DNA of 64,000 nucleotides from Isoetes taiwanensis (taxonomy: Eukaryota; Streptophyta; Lycopodiopsida; Isoetales; Isoetaceae), in contig JAJEKV010000091.1 of NCBI GenBank assembly GCA_021234155.1, forward strand, positions 3,355,501 through 3,419,500. The letters run 5' to 3'. The translations under genes were made by a program, and so were the position numbers. Below, in pieces: positions 1 to 10,763 of the stretch. How positions within the stretch are numbered: the first letter of the stretch is position 1; the number at the start of each line of letters is the position of its first letter. Under the pieces are notes generated by a model. The model ran no database searches. It saw only the letters and a list, made by a program, of their open reading frames with translations, and had not been told where the DNA came from.

Positions 1-770
1 CGCTAATGCTCTATAACAAAGAAAGTTCTTACATGAGTACATTTGTGCACGGTTTGGTATTCCTCTACAATTACATTCCGATAGAGTATACCCCTTTGTG
101 AATGAAGTTATTGCTAATTTATTGACCATTCTTAAAGTCAAACATACCAAGAGTTCCTCTTACTATCCCTGCTGTAATGGTCAAGGTATACTAACAAAGT
201 TTTGAAGGGTATTTTGCAGAAAAACAAGGATGATAATCAAAAGGATTGGTATGCTAAATTAGTGGATGCCCCATGGGCTTATAGAGTCACCATCAAAGCA
301 GCAACCACCATACCCCTTTAACTTGTTTATGGCATTGAAGTCAGGTTTCCAAGAGAGCTTGAGCTTCCATCTCCAGGTTAGCTCATAAGTTGTGTTGCCT
401 GCCTTTGAGTATGCCTTTGCAGGGAAAGACTGGATGCCCTTTGCATTTAGAAGAATATAGGATGGAAGTCGAATGCTAATTTGCTTAAAAAAGCCAAGGA
501 TTTGGTCACGCTTCAAAGCCGCTCATAAAATACAAGGGATTTTTAAGACTGGAGAATTAGTTCAAATGGAATAAATCAAGGGAGGATTCAGCCAAGAAGT
601 TTTTGAGAATCTTTGGGAGGGTCCCCATGAAGTGTTGGAACCTGTAGGCACCAATTCATATTGGCTAAAGGAATTAACTTCAGGTTTGTCACTCCCAAAT
701 CCCATCAACACTATTCATCCTGAGAGAGGTACCGGGATCGGCACATTTGTTTGTCCCTTTTATGCTCTAG
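1..770 (+). pseudogene. Element A: integrase 3' part, degraded
   Basis: This is the C-terminal half of a Ty3/gypsy integrase, aligning base by base with the better copy at 9,140-9,915. The end of the catalytic core is recognisable (the region coding for KHTKSSSYYP and the GNGQ stretch), as is the GPY/F-type tail with its WEGP motif, ending near a TAG at 768-770. Several one- to three-base indels break every frame, so no functional protein is possible. Element A continues off the left edge. It is closest to element B. Confidence 0.85.
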
Positions 771-1599
771 AATTTAAACAAGTTAGAATTAAATTTAGAT
801 GTTAGATAGATTGATTTCACTTTGTCTTAAATTTAGAACTACGTCTTCATTAAGTTTATGTTTGTGACAAAGATGAAGGATCAAACAAAGTCTCGACAAG
901 GATTTTTATTAACCGCCACAAGTGTCATTTGCAGAGCACCTTTATCCATCTTTATTCATCCGTCTCGGCCCGGTCTTGCCCTCCATTCAGCCATGCTCTT
1001 TTTTATTTTATCTCCCCAAATGTGCACTCTTCCAATTTTCACCATCATAGCGAGTGCAAGAATCAGAAAATTAACTTGTTTGTATGTTTCCATGACAAAA
1101 AACCCTTTCTCCATCTTTATTCATACGCCATAAGTGGTCCGCTATCCATTTAAACTCCTTACTCTTGTTCTCATTCCCAAAAAAGAAGGCACTCAAGCAA
1201 TTCAGCTTTACCATCATAGCAGAAGTTGCATTTTTTTAAGGATCAAGAAGCCACACATTTTCTTGTTTTGGCGAGATTCAAACATTTACATATCCATATC
1301 ACCCCTCATACATTCCATTCCCATCACTACTTTTACCATGTTTACATTCATTCTCACCTCCTTCTCACTTTCACTCACTTTTTCACACCCACCATATTCA
1401 CCCCCATTCCATCAGCACTTGCACTCCTCAAAGACTTCTCAGCACTTCAAAGCACTTGCACTCATCAGCACTTGCACCTTCCACATTCCATCAGCACTTG
1501 CACTTTACATTTTTTACCATAATTCTCCTGTAGATACCTTGGTACCAAGCTGAAGACCCTTGTGGTACGAGGGACCAGCCATTTTCTTGTTTTATGAGA
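771..1599 (+). other. Element A: 3' noncoding region
   Basis: This is the noncoding stretch between the integrase stop and the 3' LTR. It holds two related modules ending in copies of the CTCTGC...GCAGAG stem-loop (degraded here), then a long G-poor tract (about 1,290-1,520), then a degraded copy of the GGCTG...CAGCC hairpin and the motif TTCTTGTTTT just before the LTR. Open frames across it are low-complexity reads of the C/A/T-rich tract, not genes. Confidence 0.75.
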
Positions 1600-3476
1600 T
1601 GTTGCCCCCCAAAAGGGCAACATACTAATTGAATGGTTTATTTGTTGAAGTTAGGAAGGCTAAGTCAAAAGAGGACTTGGTAGTCAACATTGATATGAAG
1701 GGTCAAAGGATGTTCATTTTACAAGACAACAATGTGCTCAAGGTTCAAAACTCACATGAGGTACTTTATTTAAGGTCAAAGTGCTTGGTCAAGAATATGC
1801 TCTAGAAGATTCGGGTTATGAAGTTTGGAAGACAATTTTGAAGATTGGAAGTTAAAAGTTTGAAGATCCCATGGCATTAGATTCCACCTCCTAGTCATTT
1901 TATCCATATTCTTACCCCCATTCCCCCAGTCATATTCCCCTTATGGTTATATTTTCCCTTGTTCATTTTTTTTTGCCAAATCACACCTTGATTGCTTAAT
2001 TTTTTGCCTCCTTATTTCATATCCCTTTTCCCACTCTTATCACACCTTCATAAATACCCCTAGCCCATTTCTAGCTTGGAATTTTATGACCACTTTGCTT
2101 TTGTCCACCATTGTGCCTTAAATATTCATACCCATGGAATATCCCAATGCATGGTATCTAAGCCTAGCATATTCCTCAAAAATTAGGGTTGCCATCTCCT
2201 CAATTGATCTATCTATCTAATTATTTTATAAGGCACCCTTTGAAACCATGGCCTAACATTTCTAAATGGCTAAATACAAAGATATTCCCTGGTTTATACT
2301 CCCAAAAATAAGGCCACCGTGATCGCCAAAAATTCGAAAAAATACGCTGAAGAACCCTAAAATTGAAAAATCGCCGAATCAATTTTAATGGAAGCCTTGG
2401 ACTCGAAAACTACCTACTTCGTATTCCCGCTCTAAGCATCCAATCAAGCCTAAATTTAAGCTCTAAGATGCCTGAACCTAAAATCTAAATCTATATACAT
2501 GGGAAACGAAGATAGAGAAAATTTGAAGGCCCGCTCGGCATCAGATCCTACATTGATCATTGGGTTTTAGCAAGATCTGGACGATCCTTGAAGTTCTTGA
2601 GCTCTCCCTCAATTGGATCCACAAGATCCGATTGACATTACCTTCAAAAATTATTCATTGACTTGAGAAGCTTATTTTCCTGTGATTTAAAAGCTATGAA
2701 GCATCCTTATATCTCTTGTTATCATGATATATTTACTTCCATATCAATTCAAATCGATTGCCAAGTTGTCAACCATCTCTGATATATTATTCTACAATTT
2801 TGCTACAAAATAGTCTACGAAAATTCTAGTGTTTTTCTATTCCTTTGGACCATTCTTGCCATCTATCCTTAGGGACCTGCGGCAAAATCAAAGGAGTTGG
2901 AATCATTCAAAAAATACCAAGTATAGCTCAAATTCAAAAAAATTGCTCGGTTTGGACGCTTTTGACATTTTTGCCAAATCTAGCCACAAAAATACTTTTA
3001 CATATCCAAATGAAGATTTGATTGATTGCCCCTCTTTCCCTAGCATCATTGCAACCCTATCTACTTGGGAATTTCTCAAAAGATGATTTGGCAACTCCAA
3101 ATCTCAATTTCTCGACACCGCTTTCTACATTTGACCTCTATTGACCAAAATTTGACCCCACTTTGAGCTCGAATAACTCATTAGATTTTCTCCGACTTGG
3201 TCAGAGGTTTTACTATTGGTTAACTACCACTTTTTTGACCAAGTCTATTGCATCGACTTAAAAATCGATCTGCATCTCGACACCACATTTGTTTTGGCAA
3301 AGGTACTATTTTTTTGGAAATGGGAAAGGTATAGAACTCGAACTTTTTGAACTTGTTTTGGGATTTCCTTGCATAGACTGATCACCTCAAGTGATCTGGA
3401 GGTTCTAACCCCAATTTGAGTGAAAACTTGAATTGGTTCCTTGTGGTTGACCTTTAAGCCAGGTTTAGGGTCAACA
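1600..3476 (+). repeat. 3' LTR of element A (1,877 bp)
   Basis: It starts TGTTGCCC and ends GGGTCAACA. The start forms a terminal palindrome (TGTTGCCC/GGGCAACA) seen in every related LTR here. A TATA-like CTATATACA lies near 2,490. Near the 3' end is the hairpin with stems GATCAC/GTGATC (one loop change in this copy) followed by TGGAGGTTCTAACCCC. Its last base touches the middle of another LTR, which marks insertion of A into B's 5' LTR; the putative target duplication on this side is CAAAC. Confidence 0.85.
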
Positions 3477-4501
3477 CAAACAAATCCATAATCATGGCCT
3501 AAGATTACGGATCCATAAAAATTTAAAATATAACTGGGGTGATCGACCTGGAAGAGAATCTTTGAAGGCCCGGCACGCATCAAACCTCGACATTGATACA
3601 TCTTTGAGCATGATCCAAGACGTTCTTGAAGTTTCGAGTGTTCCACGGTTTAATCGAGAAGATTGGACCCGATACTACTGATTTGATATTATTATTGACC
3701 TCCCAAGCTACATTATTGACTGATATATGTTTCTAAGATCCTTATTCACCTTGTATTACCTTCATATCAATGAAAATTGATTGCCAAGTATTCAAAAAGT
3801 CTACTGTCATGATCCTTTAGCATTCTTGCATCACAAACATTTTTACAGAAAAGAATTCCTCTATTTTTTCTTGCATTAAAACATTTGCACTTCATATCCC
3901 ATCTTATTTGCACCTGTGTGCACAAAAATTTCAAAAAAAATCCATCTCAAACTCGAGTTACCATTTTTGCATTCATGCGATACAAATCCGGTGATATCCA
4001 TAAAACAGCGCCAAAAAAATAGTTTTAGAGACTCAAATTTTGATTTGGCAGCATGCACCTTACCTTTGAAGTCTATAGAGCATCCTAGTCTTGAAATTTC
4101 CTTAAAACTCCATTTACAACTCAAGTTACAAAACTCTGAACTCTGTTTGCTACATTGACTGGTATTGACCAAAAATTGACCCAATTTTGAGATCGAATAT
4201 CTCACAGATCAAGACTCAGACTTGGTCAAGATCTTTACCTTTGCTTGCCTATAACTTTTGAGTAAGTCCGTCATCATCGACCTTAGAAATCAATTTGCAT
4301 CGAGATCCGTGGATGATTTGAGCAAGGAGTCCAAAATCGAGGTGGGAAAGGTATGAAAACTCTATGATTCAGGCTTTTTCTTTGGAAAATTCTTGTGTAG
4401 ATTGATCACCTTAAGTGATCTGGAGGTTTTAACCCCAACTTGAGTGAACATTCAAGTTGGCTTCTTGTGTTTGACTCTCTAGGCCAGGTTGAGGGTCAAC
4501 A
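3477..4501 (+). repeat. 3' half of element B's 5' LTR
   Basis: It is homologous to about 11,480-12,508, the second half of B's 3' LTR, and ends AGGGTCAACA directly before a primer-binding site. Its first half is missing here because element A was inserted into it; that half should lie left of the window. It contains the hairpin GATCAC-CTTAA-GTGATC and the PBS-like TGGAGGTTTTAACC starting at 4,421. Confidence 0.85.
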
Positions 4502-4504
4502 TCT

Positions 4505-4523
4505 TGGAGGTTCTACCGAGATC
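4505..4523 (+). promoter_or_regulatory. Element B primer-binding site (tRNA-Gln type)
   Basis: TGGAGGTTCTACCGAGATC starts three bases after the LTR end. From memory, plant tRNA-Gln ends in GGACCT plus CCA, so the best primer is tRNA-Gln, with one T/C mismatch in this subfamily. The gag ATG follows at 4,542. Confidence 0.75.
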
Positions 4524-4541
4524 TTCTTGGATCTCGAACTC

Positions 4542-5700
4542 ATGGCTCCAAAGCAAAAATTTCCAGCAGAATCGAGAACCATTGGAAGATATTGATGTAT
4601 CGGATCATTGCGAGAGAGGGCCATTGCCTTCAAGCTTCTCGGCTAGCTTACTTGAACATGCCATACCGGTTTGAGTTGAATGTTCTGTTCCCTTGCCTAC
4701 CTTTGATTCCAGTATGAGTCCTAATCACTTTTGAGAATATTTGAAGACTATTACGGGGATTATGGTTTCAAGAAAGGATGCAAGCTTTCGAATTTGAAAA
4801 ATGTTTCAAAGATGAGAGTGAAGGCTGGTGCTTGGTTAACCTATGAGAAGTTGATGGGTACCACCTCATGGGACCTAACTTGTCAAGAAGTTTACGGATA
4901 GATTTGGTAAGTTAGCTGCTCCACAAGATTTGGTTAATGAATTGCAAGGTTTTTCTATACATGCAGGAGAAAGTGTGAACCAGTACAAGGAAAGGTTTAG
5001 TACATTCATGAGCAGATGTCAAAAAGCACAAATCGCCATCCCAACTCTGTTTTTAGTTCTTTGCTTTTATTAATGGTCTATAAAGAAGACCAGATATACA
5101 AAGAAAATTGCTCAAAATCCAAGTGCTGAAGGGTTTGATTCCATATACAAGGTCTTTGCCAAAACCACCGATCTAACCCGGATGCTTTCTACTTTGCTGA
5201 TAAGCACCATGTTCCTCCTCATAATCATGACCCATTTTATCCCGATGTTCTTGATGCACATTATGATCATCCTCCTTCTATTCCAGTCTATGCCATACAA
5301 AAAAGAAAAAAGAAATCTAAAGAGGAGGAAGCCAATTCTCAAGTTGCAGAGGTCAAGTCGGACCTATCCAAGGTTCTTGAAGCCTTAGCGAAATAACCAA
5401 ACAATTGGTTGAACTCAAAGGCTGCAAGGCGGGTAAAACTTACCCCAATGTATTCATTGCAATAGGAATTCTCACCCATCAGAAATATGCTATTGGCAAG
5501 TATGCCCCAAATGTAATAGAAAAGGTCACTTTGGAAAGGAATGTCCTGTTTGTTCTTTTTGTAAAGAAGTTGGTCATACTGATGCTAGGTGTCTTTGTTA
5601 AGGAATATTTTGCTAAACGGGGAAAGGAGAAGAGACCGAGTCTAAACCTCCTCGTGAGATTTTGCTGAACCAAGCACCTCTATAAGATTTATCCAAGCTA
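4542..5700 (+). pseudogene. Element B gag, frameshifted
   Basis: The gag starts with ATGGCTCCAAAGC, the same start as in the other elements. Pieces of the capsid region are readable (the equivalents of FEDYYRDYGFKKGC and NQYKERFSTFMSRCQ in successive frames). The zinc-knuckle region lies near 5,440-5,620. At least six indels separate the fragments, so it cannot make Gag. The region encodes the structural protein of the virus-like particle in intact family members. Confidence 0.8.
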
Positions 5701-5725
5701 CGAAGTTCCTAAATCTGAAGAAGTC

Positions 5726-6550
5726 ATGGTGGTGCAAACTAGAAGCATGAATGAAGCTCAAGTACATGTTGAACCAAGTAGGCATTCTACTGCCAGGCTT
5801 GTGCCACCTGTGATGGAGTCACATGCTCAGATCATAGCTCCACTCCCTCAGCAAAAATATGGTAAGAAAGATCAAGACTTCGATGAGGTTGATGTTTTGC
5901 TTAAAAATTCCAAGGTGAGTGTGGATCTCTTTACTTTATTAAAGATTGCACCTAGTTACAGGAAAAGGGTACTTCAACAAACCAATGGTGAGGTATTAAA
6001 TGCTTGTGTGAATTTTACTGATGCCACTGACCTTATTCTAGCACAGCATGAAGAAGACCCTGGAGCATTTACATGCTCAGCTGCTCTAGGAGGGTATACC
6101 TTTTCCAATGTGTTACTTGATGGGGGTTCTCCCCTAAATATCATGCCATACCATATTATGAAGAAGTGTGGTTTTGAGGTGGATAAGAAAGCCTCTATGC
6201 TATTAAAATCTTTTTATAATGCTAAGATTTCTCCTATTGGTGTGGTGACTAAAGTGCCTGTTAATACAGAAGGCATAACTGTAGCTGCTAACTTTATTGT
6301 GGTGGCTTTTGAAGATATAGGAGATGAATCTGATATCTATGACTTATTGCTAGGAAGGAGATGGTTAGCCACTGTGGATGCCAGGCCAGTCTGGTCTCAA
6401 GGGAGATGTACCATCTCAAATGGCTCTCAGACTGCTACAATTTATAACCAAGAGGGCTCCTATGACTCCAAGGAAGAGGTACATTTTATTAAAGAAATGT
6501 TAATTGAAGAACCCTTGGGATCTTACAGGATAAAAAGGCAAGATCGGTGA
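5726..6550 (+). pseudogene. Element B Gag C-terminus and aspartic protease
   Basis: An open stretch of 274 codons. The N-terminal 90 residues are a linker (KKDQDFDEVDVLLKNS). A retropepsin-like domain follows, with the active-site loop LLDGGSPLN around D132. The usual Asp-Ser/Thr-Gly is Asp-Gly-Gly here, and the same triad occurs in the related copies. The flap-to-C-terminal part ends with DLLLGRRWL and CTISNGSQ. The frame then shifts at about 6,545, just before the RNase H domain. The apparent Met is internal; in an intact element this would be part of one gag-pol polyprotein. Confidence 0.8.
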
Positions 6551-7230
6551 GTTATGAAATGGTTCCCCTCATTATGGAATGTGCACTCCCCGCGAGACAA
6601 GGACCATCAGGACTCTTATGGTTTGATGGAGGTATTTCTAAGAAACTAAATATTGCATCATCTGCAGCTATTCTTAAAGATTCCTCTCATAAACTTTTAG
6701 CTAAAGTGGGAAGAATCTTCCCCCAAATCACATCTAATGCAGCAGAATATAAAGCTTTGATTGCAGGTCTTCAGGAAGCCAAAGCTATGGATATTACCAA
6801 CATCCACATTTTTGGTGACTCACAATTAATTTGCAGGCAAGTCTCAGGAGATTACCAAACAAAAAATGCAGATATGGAGCTCCTAAAAAAACAAGTAATG
6901 GGAGTACTTTCGAGTTTTGTCTCATGGGAGATTACTCACATACCAAGAGAAGAAAATGTGGAAGCTGATGCTTTATGTAGAGAAACTCTCATGTCACACC
7001 TGACTGAGGGAGCTATTCCAGAGGAAGACCTTGATGCTAATGAGGTGAAGGCTCTTTGTCCTATCTTAACCATCAATGCATCAGAGGAAAAAGATACTGA
7101 AGAGATTACTATCACAAAGAATGGTAAGACTAGAACCCTATTTGTTGGAGATCTGATTGAATATCAAGATAGGGAGGATATACAAATGTTCTTTGAAGAA
7201 AGGAAAGATGTATTTGCACAGGATTATTGA
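6547..7230 (+). pseudogene. Element B RNase H upstream of RT
   Basis: An open stretch of 227 codons with a complete RNase H domain: FDGG (D27), NAAEYKAL (E67), GDSQL (D91) and EADALC (D141), the four acidic residues of the RNase H fold. The domain hydrolyses RNA in RNA-DNA hybrids during reverse transcription. It is followed in the same frame by the linker DLIEYQDREDIQMFFEERK that leads into RT, so the order protease-RNase H-RT is direct. The C-terminal end is a premature stop where related copies read FAWDYSEL. In the Tat lineage, as I know it, the extra RNase H lies after RT instead. Confidence 0.8.
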
Positions 7231-8276
7231 GCTATCGCATCAAAACTGAGGTATGTCAATTTGAAATTAAGATTAAAGAAGGTTGTAAACCTGTTTTCAA
7301 AAAATTAAGAAGGATTAATGCCTCACTCATGGGATTAATTAAAGATGAATTGGATAAGATGTTGGATGCAGGTGTTATTTTTTGAGATTATTAATCCGAG
7401 AATGGGTATCTTGTATTGTTCCCGTGGAGAAAAAAAGTGGTGCCTTAAGGATTTGCATTGACTATCGAGATCTTAACAAGGCTACCATCAAAGATTGTTA
7501 CCCTTTGCCCTTTTAGAAGAGATCTTATATGTTTGTGGCGGTAAAGAGGTGTACTCATTTTTAGATGGATTTTCGTGATTCAATCAGATTAGTATTACGA
7601 AAAGAGACCAACCCAAGACCTCTTTTTATTACTCCTTGGGAACTTATGCAATGAAAAGAATGCCTTTTGGACTAATGAATGCACCTGCTACTTTCCGAGA
7701 GCCATGGATGTTATTTTTAGGCCTATGTCTCCTCAAAATTTCAGTTTATTTGGATGACCTTTGTTTAGGGTCTCACCCTACTAATCATTTGGAATTGTTG
7801 GCAAAAATATGTTCTTTGTGTAGTAGGGAATCTGAGTCAACCTTAATCCAAAGAAGTGTATCTTTTTGCATCCAAAGGGCAACTTTTGGGACACGAGGTA
7901 TCCAACAATGGTATACAGTGGCACAAGAAAAAGTGAAGCTCTCAAAAAACTGGTGCCCCCAAAAACTTGAAGCGGGGTCAAAAGTTTTATTGGCATGACT
8001 AGTTTTCTTAGGATGTATATTCCTAATTTTGCTCACATTATAAGCCCTATTTCTAAGCTGACAAGAATAGGCGAGGATTTCCAAATCTGAGAGCAAGCAT
8101 GTCCCCTCACATGGTCATCAGATTGCCAAGAGTCTTTGAATTGCTTATAAAGTCCATTTGTGAAGCAACTCTCCTCCTGAAAAACCAGATTTGGACAAGC
8201 CATTTGAGGTTTTACATTACTATTACTAAAAAGGCCATAGGCTTAGCTATTTTGCAGGACAAGCACACCATAGCTT
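7231..8276 (+). pseudogene. Element B reverse transcriptase, frameshifted
   Basis: A Ty3/gypsy RT broken by more than five indels. Segments for [17 protein letters not shown], the motif-A region, MKRMPFGLMNAPATF and VYLDDLCLGS are readable in alternating frames (the last around 7,745-7,775). The YLDD box is the polymerase site. No full-length product is possible. Confidence 0.85.
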
Positions 8277-8921
8277 TTGCCAAGAAACAAAGGAGTTCAA
8301 CCGAAGAAAGATACACCGGGATGGAGAAGAGTCTTTGCTGCTCTCATGTTTCTAATTGACAGACAAGGTCATTTATTATTGAAGAGCTCAGTTCAAGTTT
8401 ATATGAAACAAAATCCAACAGGTTTGTTATTTGGTAAGGCTACTTCTAAGCCAAAAATTCAAAGGTGGGCTTGCAAGTTACAAACCTTTGACATTTCTAT
8501 AAAAGAGTTACATCAAGGGAAAAGCCCCAGTCTATATTTACCTTATATCTTCTTTGACCATGAAGATGTAGTAGAAGTTGTTGACTTTGTGGATGCCTTA
8601 GCTTATTTACAGGCAGATGATGATGAGCAGGGCCAACAAGATTGGCAGCTACCTATAAAGAATTTCCTACAATTTAAGGAGATGCCCTCAGGATTGACCT
8701 CGAGCCATCAAAGGAGATTTAAAGAGAAGTGCAGGCAGTTCAAAATGATTAATGATGTTTTATGTAAAGTCAACAGGGATGGATTATTATTAAGGTGTGT
8801 CAATGAAGAAGAATCTTCCTTGATCATTAGGGAAATGCATGAAGGAATATGTGGAGGCCATTTTGCTGGGGACACTACTGCTAAGAAAATTCTCAGGTCA
8901 GGATTGGCCTACAATATTTAA
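8277..8921 (+). pseudogene. Element B degenerate RNase H (connection) and integrase start
   Basis: This holds the region after RT that is normally the gypsy RNase H. The usual Asp of the TDH box is replaced (MKQNPTGLLF) and the first Asp is not visible, so it looks like a connection domain rather than an enzyme. It runs on into the integrase zinc-binding start (MHEGICGGHFAGDTTAKK) before the frame breaks. Confidence 0.7.
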
Positions 8922-9915
8922 AGATTGCTATCTTTGCTATAAAATCTTGCCACAAGTGCCAAATATTTGGCAAAAGGATCCTCCTCCCAGTACTAAACCC
9001 CATAATTTCTCGGGGACCTTTCCAAATTTGGGGATTAGATTATATTGGTCCTATTAACCCCCTTTCTGCAGGACAACATCAGCACATTATTGTAGCTACA
9101 GATTATTTTACCAAGTGGGCGAGGGCAATTCCTTTGAGACAGGCTAATGCCATCACAACAGCTAGGTTCTTACATGAGTATATTTGTGCACGGTTTGGCA
9201 TTCCTTTACAATTACATTCTGATAGGGGCACCCCTTTGTGAATGAAGTCATTGCTAATCTATTGACCATTCTTAGAGTCAAACATACCAAGAGTTCCTCC
9301 TACTATCCCCAAGGTAATGGTCAAGCAGAAGCTACTAATAAAGTTTTGAAGGGTATTTTGCAGAAAACAGTGGATGATAATCAAAAGGATTGGCATGTCA
9401 AATTGGTGGATGCCCTATGGGCTTATAGAGTTACCATTAAAGCAGCGACCACTCATACTCCTTTTTAACTTAGTCTATGGAATTGAAGCCGTGCTTCGGT
9501 GAGCTTGAGCTCCCATCTCGAGGTTAGCTCATAAGTCGTGTTTGCCTTTTGAGCATGCTTTGCAGGGAAAGATTGGATGACCTACTGCATTTTAGAGGAA
9601 TATAGAATGGAAGCCGAGAATGCTAACTTGCTTAAAAAAGCCAAGGATTTGGCAGCTTTCAAAGTCTGCTCATAAAATACAAGGGATCTTCAAGACCGAG
9701 AATTGGTTCTGAAATGGAATAAATCAAGAGAGGACTCGGCCAGTAAGTTTGAGGATCTTTGGGAGGGACCCTATGAAGTGTTGGAACCTGCAGGCACTAA
9801 TTCATATTGGTTAAAGGAATTAACTTCAGGTTTGTCACTCCCAAATCCTATCAACACTATTCACTTGAAGAGGTACTGGGATCAGCACATTTGCTTGTCC
9901 CTTTTTATGCTCTAG
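8922..9915 (+). pseudogene. Element B integrase, frameshifted
   Basis: The remaining integrase is readable as fragments: the CHKC part of the zinc finger, ATDYFTKW, the KHTKSSSYYPQGNGQAEATN stretch with the catalytic Glu, and the C-terminal WEGPYEV (GPY/F) with HLKRYWDQH. It ends at TAG 9,913-9,915. The 76-codon piece at 9,238-9,468 and the 70-codon piece at 9,703-9,915 are the longest open parts. No chromodomain follows. Confidence 0.85.
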
Positions 9916-10763
9916 AATTTAAACAAGTTAGAATTAAAGTTAGACACTAGATAGGTTGGATTCCAACTTTTCTTAAATTTAGAACTAATGTCTTCATTAA
10001 GTTTATGTTTGCAGATTAGCCAGTATGAAGGTTGAGCCATCAAATAGCTCCAAAACAGGGATTCTTATTAATTGCCAAGTGTCATTTGCAGGAACACCCT
10101 TTGTCCATTTTCATTCACCTTTCTCATTGTGGTCCTACCTTCCATTCAGCCATGCTCTTTCATTTTTTTCTCCCCAAATGTTCACTCTGCAAATTCAGCT
10201 TCACCATCATAGCAGAGTTGCAAGAATCAAGTTTAATTTGTTTGTATGTTTCCATGACAGTGCACCCTTTCTCCATTTTTATTCATCTCGCCATAAGTGG
10301 TCCCGCCATCCATTCGGACTCTTTATTCTTGTTCTCATTCCCAAAAAGAAGCACTCTGCAGTTCAGCTTTACCACCATAGCGAGTTGCATTTTTCAAGGA
10401 TCGAAATGCATACTTTTTTGTTTGGCGAGATCTCTTTCACCTCACTTGTACACTCTACTTCCATCACTATTCTACCATATCCATACTCATTCTTCACACA
10501 TTTTCTTGTTTTGGCGAAATTCAAACATTTACACATTCATCTCACTTTATACACTTCACTCCCCCCACCATTTCACCATGTTTACACTCATTCTTACCTC
10601 TCTTTCACTCACTCATTTCTTCACACCACCATATTCACCTCCATTCCATCAACACTTGCAGTTTACATTCTCTTTCCATCATAATCCTCATTCATACACT
10701 TTTGAGCACATATGAAGACCCTTTATGGCTGAGGGAACCAGCCATTTTCTTGTTTTGGCGAGA
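9916..10763 (+). other. Element B 3' noncoding region with stem-loop modules
   Basis: Two modules each end in the stem-loop CTCTGC...GCAGAG. The first pairs 10,195-10,200 with 10,212-10,217; the second, at 10,354, has a damaged 3' arm. A G-poor tract follows (about 10,430-10,690). Then come the hairpin GGCTGAGGGAACCAGCC and TTTTCTTGTTTTGGCGAGA, which touches the LTR. Long open frames here are reads of the biased tract and I do not call them genes. Confidence 0.75.

Noticed and set aside
858-1553. Several overlapping open frames of 74-139 codons
   Set aside because: They read the G-poor C/A/T-rich tract of the 3' noncoding region in different frames. The same is true near 10,025-10,715, 24,112-24,762, 34,984-35,500, 43,127-43,804 and 52,117-52,459. 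There is no conservation as protein and no domain.
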